Assembly: GCA_001629235.1 (NCBI GenBank)
Contig: LUSA01000094.1
Coordinates: 1 to 20,137 of the forward strand
Origin: Marine group II euryarchaeote REDSEA-S43_B8
GTDB lineage: Archaea; Thermoplasmatota; Poseidoniia; Poseidoniales; Thalassarchaeaceae
Reading direction: 5' to 3'
Length of the DNA: 20,137 bases
Shown: piece after piece, positions 14,832-20,137 of the stretch
Numbering within the stretch: position 1 is the first letter of the stretch
Layout: every line of letters starts with the position of its first letter
The notes under the pieces: generated by a model
What the model was told of the DNA's origin: nothing
What the model saw: only the letters and a program-made list of their open reading frames with translations
The model's database searches: none
Position numbers and translations under genes: made by a program

Positions 14832-15599
14832 ATGGATATCGCGATAATTTCTGAAGCTAGCAACGAGTCTTTGCACCCCGTCACTGCGCAGTTGGTCGGG
14901 GCGGCGTCTTCTATCGGAGGGCAAATTAGCGTGATTTGCCCGGGAGGGGTTGGTTCACCAGAAGCCGCTAAGATTGCCGGGGTCAGCAAAGTCATCTCCG
15001 TTGAAGGGGATTGCTTCGACAGCTACGACTGTATGGCATGGTCTAATGCGATTGTACCCTTCATAGACGGGGATCTTGTGCTGACATCTTCCTCGGCAAT
15101 TGGAAGGGAGGTGTCATCGGCCATTGCAGCGAAGAAGGGTTTTCCTGTGGTTCAAGACATCACAAGCCTGAATGATGGAATCTCAGTGTCAAGGTCAATC
15201 TTCTCAGGGAAGGCAATCGAGGAAGTGGAAGTGTCATTGCTCTCTGGTGGAAGGGGGATGGGCGATCCGTCAAACTTCTCACATCTCTATGAGGTAGCAG
15301 AAGAGATAGGAGCCGCAGTTGGAGCTAGCAGGGCCGCAGTTGACACATGGGAGGAAATACCCCATAGCATGCAGGTAGGCCAGACAGGGAAGACCGTGAC
15401 TCCCAGCCTGTACATTGCAGTAGGAATCAGCGGCGCCATACAGCATCTAGCTGGGATGAGGTCCAGCAAATACATCCTAGCGATAAACAAGGACCCGGAG
15501 GCCCCTATCTTCGGAGTGGCCGACTACGGCATTGTTGCCACTTGGGAAGAGTCTATTCCCGCTCTGAAAGAGCACTTGTCCGCGATAATGTCAGACTGA
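14832..15599 (+). CDS. etfA: Electron transfer flavoprotein alpha subunit, internally short
   Basis: This is the FAD-binding alpha subunit of ETF. The C-terminal half is clear: LLSGGRGMGDPSNF, EIGAAVGASRAAVDTW, VGQTGKTVTPSLYIAVGISGAIQHLAGM and AINKDPEAPIFGVADYG. At 255 residues it is about 55 shorter than usual. The gap is visible at 15,221-15,238: the frame passes straight from RSIFSGKAIEEVE to VSLLSGGRG. It skips the segment that normally holds a VRPGxF-like strand and the linker into the FAD domain. The bases at this point read GAAGTGGAAGTG, a 6-bp direct repeat that could mark a deletion end. The ATG at 14832 follows an AGAGGTG Shine-Dalgarno-like site; the in-frame GTG at 14826 is part of that site. 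The gene ends overlapping the purF tail by 9 bp. Confidence 0.9.
   Translation: MDIAIISEASNESLHPVTAQLVGAASSIGGQISVICPGGVGSPEAAKIAGVSKVISVEGDCFDSYDCMAWSNAIVPFIDGDLVLTSSSAIGREVSSAIAAKKGFPVVQDITSLNDGISVSRSIFSGKAIEEVEVSLLSGGRGMGDPSNFSHLYEVAEEIGAAVGASRAAVDTWEEIPHSMQVGQTGKTVTPSLYIAVGISGAIQHLAGMRSSKYILAINKDPEAPIFGVADYGIVATWEESIPALKEHLSAIMSD
15226..15237. other. Probable in-frame deletion point in etfA
   Basis: Around GAAGTGGAAGTG the ETF-alpha reading frame jumps over roughly 50-60 residues that family members have between the GKAI and SGGRG segments. The loss keeps the frame. The 6-bp direct repeat may be the surviving end of a repeat-mediated loss or an assembly collapse. Confidence 0.55.
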
Positions 15600-15902
15600 T
15601 GCCTGCTCTTTTCCTGAGTCGGAGCGAGTTCTACTTATCCTACTCAGGTACTCCTCAGTAATTCCGCCTGTGACGTAAATTCCATTGAAGCATGAGCAAT
15701 CGAATTCTTCGATTTGGCTACCGCTCGTTCCTGTGCAGGCATCGACCAAGTCGCCCAGATCTTGGTATATCAGCCAATCAGCTCCGATTGCCTGGCAGAT
15801 TTCGTCGTTGGTCTTGCCATAAGCCACATACTCCTCCCTAGCGGGCATGTCTATCCCATACACATTAGGATGTACAATAGGGGGAGAAGAGGAAGCAAAC
15901 AA
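15591..15902 (-). CDS. purF: Amidophosphoribosyltransferase, C-terminal fragment (cut at junction)
   Basis: This is the last ~100 residues of PurF, which makes 5-phosphoribosylamine in the first step of purine synthesis. The segment reads FASSSPPIVHPNVYGIDMPAREE, then EICQAIGADWLIYQDLGDLVDA and FDCSCFNGIYVTG. All are typical of the phosphoribosyltransferase C terminus of bacterial-like PurF. The N-terminal glutaminase and the rest of the PRT domain (about 390 residues) should follow upstream on the minus strand. Instead, beyond about 15,900 the minus strand encodes nothing PurF-like, and the plus strand reads PutA. The apparent start at 15902 (TTG) is an artefact of this break. The stop lies inside the end of etfA (9-bp overlap, tail to tail). 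Identity is secure; the gene is incomplete. Confidence 0.92.
   Translation of the reverse strand: MFASSSPPIVHPNVYGIDMPAREEYVAYGKTNDEICQAIGADWLIYQDLGDLVDACTGTSGSQIEEFDCSCFNGIYVTGGITEEYLSRISRTRSDSGKEQASV
15881..15900. other. Chimeric junction between archaeal and bacterial sequence
   Basis: The 20 bases GGGGAGAAGAGGAAGCAAAC are explained by both sides. Read on the minus strand they end the recognisable PurF text (FASSSPP); read on the plus strand they begin the recognisable PutA text (GEEEAN). Left of it, base composition is balanced; right of it, the sequence becomes AT-rich at once. Both genes lose their N-terminal portions exactly here. No integrase, transposon end or target duplication is visible. 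Confidence 0.85.
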
Positions 15903-17022
15903 AAGATTTAATGAGATTTTATCTGTAATGGAATTAGAAGAAGTTACGTATATATCTGTAAAGATTTCAGCAATAGTTAGTCAGCTTCAGGAGGCAGACC
16001 ATGATGGTTCTGTGAGTAGAGTTGCAGAAAAATTAAGAAAGATTTATTCCAAAGCACAAGAAGAGAATGTTTTTGTGAATCTTGATATGGAGGAATACAG
16101 AGATTTACAAGTAACGATTGATGTATTTAAAAAACTTCTTGATGAGGAAAGTTTTGAAAAACTTTATGCAGGGATTGTTTTACAAGCATATTTACCAGAT
16201 TCTCATGCAGCGTTTGAAGATTTAATTGCTTGGGCTAAAAGAAGGCATGAAAAAACAGGAGCAAAAATAAAGATAAGGATTGTTAAAGGTGCCAATCTGG
16301 CAATGGAAAAAACAGAAGGGGAATTAAACGGATGGAAGGCAGCACCTTATGAAAGCAAAGAAGAAGTAGATGCTAGCTATGCAAGGTTAATCAATACTGC
16401 TATTGATTCAAAAATTAAAGATTTTTTAACTATTGGAGTAGCTAGCCATAACTTATTTCACATTGCTTTTGCACAAACACTTGCACAAATGAGAGGGTGT
16501 AAAGAACAAGTAGAAATTGAAATGTTAGAAGGCATGGCCAACCCAGAGGCTCTTGCAGTAAAGGAAAGATTTGGATCGGTGTTGCTTTATTCTCCAGTTA
16601 CTTCAGATGAGGAGTTCCCAGCTGCTGTTGCCTATCTTGTTCGGAGATTAGATGAAAACACTTCTGAAGAAAACTATCTTAGAGCATCATTTGATATTGC
16701 TCCGGGAAATAAACAATTTAACCAACAAGCAAAAAGATTTATTGATTCAATACATATGTCCCATGTTGTTAATACCGACAGTAGAAGAAGAGCCGTACAA
16801 AATGATACAAGAGAGAATGCATTTAAAGAAAATATTTTTAACAATCAAGCAAATAAAGACTTAACCGATCCAAAATTTATTGAGTTAATAAAAAATAAAG
16901 AGTATGTTTTTGGAAAGACTCTTATTCCAGTTGTTGTTAGTGGCAGAGAGTATTTAAATTTGGAACACAAAAATGGTCTTGAACCAGGCAAAAATGGACA
17001 AACTCTTTATTCATATAATTAA
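15881..17022 (+). pseudogene. putA: PutA, proline dehydrogenase part (N-terminally truncated, ends at in-frame TAA)
   Basis: This encodes most of the TIM-barrel proline dehydrogenase domain of a bifunctional actinobacterial-type PutA, which oxidises proline to pyrroline-5-carboxylate with FAD. Clear segments are GEEEANKRFNEIL, YISVKISAI and FVNLDMEEYRDL. Then come LQAYLPDSHAAF, RIVKGANLAMEK, GVASHNLF, EMLEGMAN and YLVRRLDENTSEENYL. About 100 or more N-terminal residues are missing because the sequence left of 15,881 belongs to purF. The twelve codons before that, from an ATG at 15847, are antisense to purF and not part of this protein. The frame ends at a single TAA (17,020-17,022). The same frame continues without interruption into the dehydrogenase domain, so the stop splits one gene. 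Codons are strongly A/T-ending, unlike the genes to the left. Confidence 0.88.
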
Positions 17023-17115
17023 TCAACTATAGATCTTGTCGATGATGCAGTAAGAATTGCAAAATTTGAACAAAATAATTGGGAGAAAACAAATATAGAA
17101 AATATAAAGGAAATA

Positions 17116-18687
17116 ATGGGTAAATGCGCAACAATAATGGAAGAAAACAGACCTCGATTGATTGCTGCGATGATAAGAGATGGTGGAAAAACTATTTCAG
17201 AGGCAGATCCAGAAATTTCAGAGGCTATTGATTTTGTTAGATTTTATTCTTTAGCAGCGGAAAAGCTTGATAAAGAATCTTCACCTTTAGGTGTTGTAGT
17301 CGTTGCACCACCTTGGAACTTCCCCTATGCAATACCAATGGGAGGAATTGTAGCTGCTTTAGTTTCAGGTAACACTGTTATTTTTAAACCAGCCCCAGAG
17401 ACAGTATTGGTAGCCTGGGAACTAGTAAACCAACTATGGGAAGCTGGAGTACCAAAATCAGTTTTACATTTTCTACCTACAGACGAAAATGAAATTGGCA
17501 AACATCTTATTACTCATAATGATGTTGACTCCATTGTTCTGACAGGGTCTTATGAAACGGCACTCTTATTTAAAAAATGGAATCCATCCTTAAGATTGCT
17601 TGCAGAAACAAGTGGTAAAAATTCAATCGTTGTTACCGCAAGCGCTGACATCGATGCTGCAGTTAAGGACATTATTGATTCTGCCTTTGGGCATGCTGGA
17701 CAAAAATGCTCAGCTTCAAGCCTTGCAATTGTTGAGCAGTCTATTTACAACAATCCAACTTTTTTTAAACAGTTAAAAGACGCTGTCACATCACTTAAAG
17801 TAGGAGACCCAGCAGATTTCTCTACGTCAGTTGGTCCTTTGATAAGTCCAGTGAATAAAAATTTATCAAAAGTTATAGAAGAGCTTGAAGATGGTGAGGA
17901 GTGGCTTGTTGAGCCAAAGCAACTCGAAAGTGTATATTTATGGTCTCCTGGTGTAAAAATTAATGTTCAGCCAGGATCTTGGGCTCATCAAAATGAATGG
18001 TTTGGGCCGGTACTTGGGGTAATGAATGCAAAAGATTTAGAACAAGCAGTTGATTGGCAAAATTCTGTTCCATATGGACTTACAGCTGGAATACAATCTC
18101 TAAATGAAAAAGAATGTGAATACTGGATTGACAATGTAGAAGCAGGAAACTTATACGTTAACAGAACAACAACAGGGGCAGTTGTTGACAGACATCCATT
18201 TGGGGGCTGGAAGAAAAGTAGTTTTGGCCCAACTGCAAAAACAGGAGGAAGTCACTATGTTTCAATGTTTCGTGAATACCAACCGGTAGAAAATATAGAA
18301 AGTTTAAAATATGAATTTAAATTGACATGGGAAGAGATTGGTAATAAGTCAATAAAACTAGGAGACACAGAGTCTGAAAGAAATTTCAAACGTTACGTTC
18401 CATACAAGAGTATCTTGTTAGTTACTGAAGAAGACTTTTCAAAAGATTTAGAAAGCTTTATATTTTGGATATCCGATTTATTGAATATAAACATAAAGAT
18501 AATATCTCAAGAGACTCTATTAGGTCCTGATTCAAATTTAGATCTTTCTCTTTTTCAAAAAATAAGATGGACAGCAACGAGTCAAGAAATACCAACTCAG
18601 ATATTTAGTTCAGGAGCAACTGTTGATGAGAGAGGGTTATCTCAAAATGGTAAACAAGAGCTTCTTTGTTGGGTGAAAGAACTTTAG
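17116..18687 (+). pseudogene. putA: PutA, pyrroline-5-carboxylate dehydrogenase part
   Basis: This is the aldehyde dehydrogenase domain of the same PutA; it oxidises the glutamate-semialdehyde form of P5C to glutamate with NAD. The family text resumes directly after the TAA, from 17,023 (STIDLVDDAVRIA), although the first ATG is at 17,116. Landmarks are APPWNFPYAIPMGG (NAD-binding and active-site Asn), KPAPET, VLTGSYETA and LAETSGKNS with the catalytic Glu. GHAGQKCSASSL follows with the nucleophile Cys, then NEWFGPVLGVM and HPFGGWKKS. About 130 residues after the dehydrogenase core form a C-terminal domain seen in long actinobacterial PutA proteins. An AAAGGA site six bases before the ATG at 17,116 could allow separate translation, but the product would lack the start of the domain. 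The gene is followed by three membrane-protein genes on the same strand. Confidence 0.9.
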
Positions 18688-18707
18688 TTGTTAACTAGTA
18701 TTAACAA
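18688..18707. repeat. Short perfect inverted repeat after putA
   Basis: TTGTTAA and TTAACAA are separated by CTAGTA, a 7-bp stem with a 6-base loop directly after the putA stop codon and 26 bp before the next ATG. No run of T follows, so it is not a classic rho-independent terminator. It could be an operator or a weak mRNA hairpin. In AT-rich DNA such a short repeat may also be chance. Confidence 0.4.
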
Positions 18708-18733
18708 ACAAAATAATAGAAGGAGATATAATT

Positions 18734-19303
18734 ATGAAAAAATTCTTTACACAGCCAATTGGTGAATTTTCAAGGCAAAATTCTATGGTGTTTCTTATTT
18801 GCAACATTGTTCTAATAGCTATTAACTTTGGATCATTTGAGGTAGATGCATTAGGAAGGCTTCTAAACTTTGTTTGGGGATTTTCTCTTTTTGGAATAGT
18901 CATTTCTGGTTATTACTTAGCAGAAGACCATGTTCCTGATTTTTGGAAAGCTGGGTCTACAGTCTTAGCTTCTGTCATAGTAGTCGGAACATTTATTGAA
19001 ATCGCAATGCCTGAGTACCAAGAAAATGGCTTTGGGCCAATGTACTTCTTCTGGGCTTTTAATCAATTAATATACGGAATAACCTTAAGGGGTACGGGAA
19101 TATTTCGTCCAGTTTACGAAAATCTAGCTATTTTAGGTTCACTCATTATATTCTCAGGAACTACAGCTGGCGTATTTTTTGACTACACAATACCAGAGAC
19201 ATATCAACCAGTAGGCTTAGTTGGTTGGCTGGCCTTAGTAGTAGGAGTAAGTCTAGGAACTTATTTTGCTTGGGGTGACAAACTGTCATCAAGCACAGAA
19301 TAA
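18734..19303 (+). CDS. Small membrane protein, about six transmembrane segments (first of three related genes)
   Basis: This is a 189-residue protein I do not recognise. Hydrophobic segments at about 18-37, 43-62, 73-92, 101-120, 129-149 and 158-178 suggest six membrane spans. A short N-terminal stretch, MKKFFTQPIGEFSRQ, is probably cytoplasmic. Its first ~80 residues are clearly similar to the third gene of the set: MKKFF against MKQFF, NFVWGFSLFGI against QLFWSFSIVGI, and HVPDFWKAG against SLPEDWRQG. This shows a duplicated family. It is preceded by AAGGAG at 18,720-18,725, eight bases before the ATG, a strong bacterial Shine-Dalgarno site. The gene lies 46 bp after putA and 15 bp before the next one, so the cluster is probably an operon. 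A transport or regulatory membrane role is possible but unsupported. Confidence 0.75.
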   Translation: MKKFFTQPIGEFSRQNSMVFLICNIVLIAINFGSFEVDALGRLLNFVWGFSLFGIVISGYYLAEDHVPDFWKAGSTVLASVIVVGTFIEIAMPEYQENGFGPMYFFWAFNQLIYGITLRGTGIFRPVYENLAILGSLIIFSGTTAGVFFDYTIPETYQPVGLVGWLALVVGVSLGTYFAWGDKLSSSTE

Positions 19304-19318
19304 AAGAAAGGAAATAAT

Positions 19319-19846
19319 ATGACGCAACAAGAAAAGACTTTTGCAGTTCAGGTACCAAGAATTGCAGTGGCAGTATTTTTAGTAGGTTTTCTTAGTTTTT
19401 CTGGAGTAATCCCAGAAAGCGAGTTACTTAACACTATTGTTTGGAGATTTATTTCAATTGGTATTTTGACGGGCATATATTTTTCAAAAAGATTATATGA
19501 CAGATCAGGTGGATCTAAAGTATTCAATCTTATTTACTTGATTTGCATGTTTGATATCTTATTCCAAGTTGTAGTTGGTTCAACAATGGATTTAGAGCTT
19601 AACTACACTTCAGGTATTTGGCAAGCAATACTTGTTTATATGCTTTTGACTAATGTTGGAGATCTTTTTCCAATATGGGGTAAGGCTGCATTTATTATCA
19701 TGGTAGTTAACTTCTTACTTGAAGAAGCATCTGTAACATTTGGCGTGACCCTTCCTGAAGCTGCACAGTTTGGTTGGATCATTGGTTTACCTTTAACACT
19801 TTTAGCGTTTTCATATGTGTACAGCAAAGAGGAAGTTTTGAGTTAA
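19319..19846 (+). CDS. Small membrane protein, about six transmembrane segments (second of three)
   Basis: This 175-residue protein is not recognised as a known family. Hydrophobic stretches at about 13-31, 38-56, 68-87, 100-116, 120-138 and 150-169 suggest the same six-span plan as its upstream neighbour. The C-terminal part is loosely alike: VTFGVTLPEAAQ then a glycine-rich span here, GVFFDYTIPETYQ then a glycine-rich span there. The N-terminal part differs and lacks the MK-FF start shared by genes one and three, so it is a more distant relative. AAAGGA at 19,307-19,312 precedes the ATG by six bases. It starts 15 bp after the first gene and ends 23 bp before the third. No catalytic or cofactor-binding motif is apparent. 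Confidence 0.72.
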   Translation: MTQQEKTFAVQVPRIAVAVFLVGFLSFSGVIPESELLNTIVWRFISIGILTGIYFSKRLYDRSGGSKVFNLIYLICMFDILFQVVVGSTMDLELNYTSGIWQAILVYMLLTNVGDLFPIWGKAAFIIMVVNFLLEEASVTFGVTLPEAAQFGWIIGLPLTLLAFSYVYSKEEVLS

Positions 19847-19869
19847 AAAAATGAAAGATAGGAGATAAA

Positions 19870-20137
19870 ATGAAACAATTCTTTTTACAAGATGTAAAAG
19901 AGCAATCACAACAATCAGCATATTTATTTATAGTTATAAATGTTGTTTGGTTTGTTGGAGGGATCGCTGAACTAGATTACGGCAATTTTGACAACGTACT
20001 ACAGTTATTTTGGTCTTTCTCAATTGTTGGAATACTTTTAGGTTTAAAAGATTTGCACGGAGATTCACTTCCTGAAGACTGGAGACAGGGATATACAATG
20101 ATGGCTGCGGCGGTACTTGTAGCATCTCTCTTAGGAA
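19870..20137 (+). CDS. Small membrane protein, N-terminal part (third of three; runs off the window)
   Basis: The visible 89 residues start MKQFFLQDVKEQSQQ and contain spans at about 18-36 and 44-60, with a third beginning near 75. They are a clear paralogue of the first gene in the cluster over their whole visible length. A TAGGAG site at 19,859-19,864 lies five bases before the ATG. The gene is cut by the window end, so its full length is unknown; about 190 residues would be expected from its paralogue. Confidence 0.75.
   Translation, partial: MKQFFLQDVKEQSQQSAYLFIVINVVWFVGGIAELDYGNFDNVLQLFWSFSIVGILLGLKDLHGDSLPEDWRQGYTMMAAAVLVASLLG

Noticed and set aside
15847..15880. ATG at 15847 as the start of PutA
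   Set aside because: These codons are antisense to the purF tail, and actinobacterial PutA has much more sequence before GEEEAN; the start is created by the junction.
15591..15902. Horizontal acquisition of putA by the archaeon
   Set aside because: Both purF and putA are truncated at the same 20 bases, no mobile-element signs exist, and the base composition changes at once.
18688..18707. Rho-independent terminator after putA
   Set aside because: The stem is only 7 bp, AT-rich, and has no T run; listed only as an inverted repeat.
1..20137. CRISPR arrays, insertion sequences, phage or defence genes
   Set aside because: No spaced direct repeats, transposase, integrase, nuclease or toxin-antitoxin motifs were seen on either strand.

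Overview
The window looks like a chimera of two unrelated marine microbial genomes, joined near 15,881-15,900. The first ~15.9 kb has intermediate GC (about 48-50% by eye). It carries a euryarchaeal gene set: the small subunit of archaeal DNA polymerase D, archaeal-type tyrosyl-tRNA synthetase, HMG-CoA synthase of the mevalonate (archaeal lipid) pathway, and bacterial-like acyl-CoA dehydrogenase/ETF genes. That mix suggests a planktonic heterotrophic euryarchaeon, most likely Marine Group II (Poseidoniales); this is inference from gene content, not a phylogeny. The last ~4.2 kb is AT-rich (about one-third GC by eye), uses strong Shine-Dalgarno sites and encodes an actinobacterial-type PutA plus small membrane proteins. 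It could come from a low-GC marine actinobacterium such as the Actinomarina group (tentative).

Layout of the archaeal part. Minus strand 58-2397: DNA polymerase D small subunit in two frames, preceded by a CinA C-terminal-domain protein. Minus 2457-2532: tRNA-Val(UAC). Plus 2601-3587: an isoaspartate-methyltransferase-like protein. Minus 3597-4023: a SerK/ParB-like gene broken by a 13-bp tandem duplication. Plus 4086-5363: a bacterial-type (class II) CCA-adding-enzyme-like nucleotidyltransferase. Minus 5364-5867: a GcvH-like protein without the lipoyl lysine. Plus 5977-8410: an acyl-CoA dehydrogenase followed closely by a cysteine-desulfurase-like aminotransferase. Minus 8413-11500: HMG-CoA synthase (broken), TyrRS and a frameshifted coiled-coil protein. 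Plus 11554-15599: a membrane-anchored surface protein, glutaryl-CoA-dehydrogenase-like enzyme, ETF beta and ETF alpha. Minus 15591-15900: the C-terminal end of PurF, cut at the junction.

Layout of the bacterial part. Plus ~15,881-18,687: PutA, truncated at its N terminus by the junction and interrupted by one in-frame TAA. Plus 18,734-20,137: three consecutive small multi-membrane-span proteins, of which the first and third are clear paralogues and the second is probably related; the third runs off the end.

Functionally, the archaeal side combines housekeeping (replication, translation, isoprenoid lipid synthesis) with acyl-CoA oxidation feeding electrons to ETF, as expected for a protein- and lipid-consuming heterotroph. 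The bacterial side encodes proline oxidation to glutamate.

A striking feature is the number of lesions in conserved genes: frameshifts or deletions in polymerase D small subunit, SerK-like, HMG-CoA synthase, the coiled-coil protein and (in frame) ETF alpha, plus the nonsense codon in putA. Together with the chimeric junction, this points to a poor consensus assembly rather than natural gene decay, so the predicted proteins should be read with that in mind. I saw no CRISPR array, insertion sequence, integrase or defence system. The best candidates for new biology are the lipoyl-less H-protein homologue and the membrane-protein trio.
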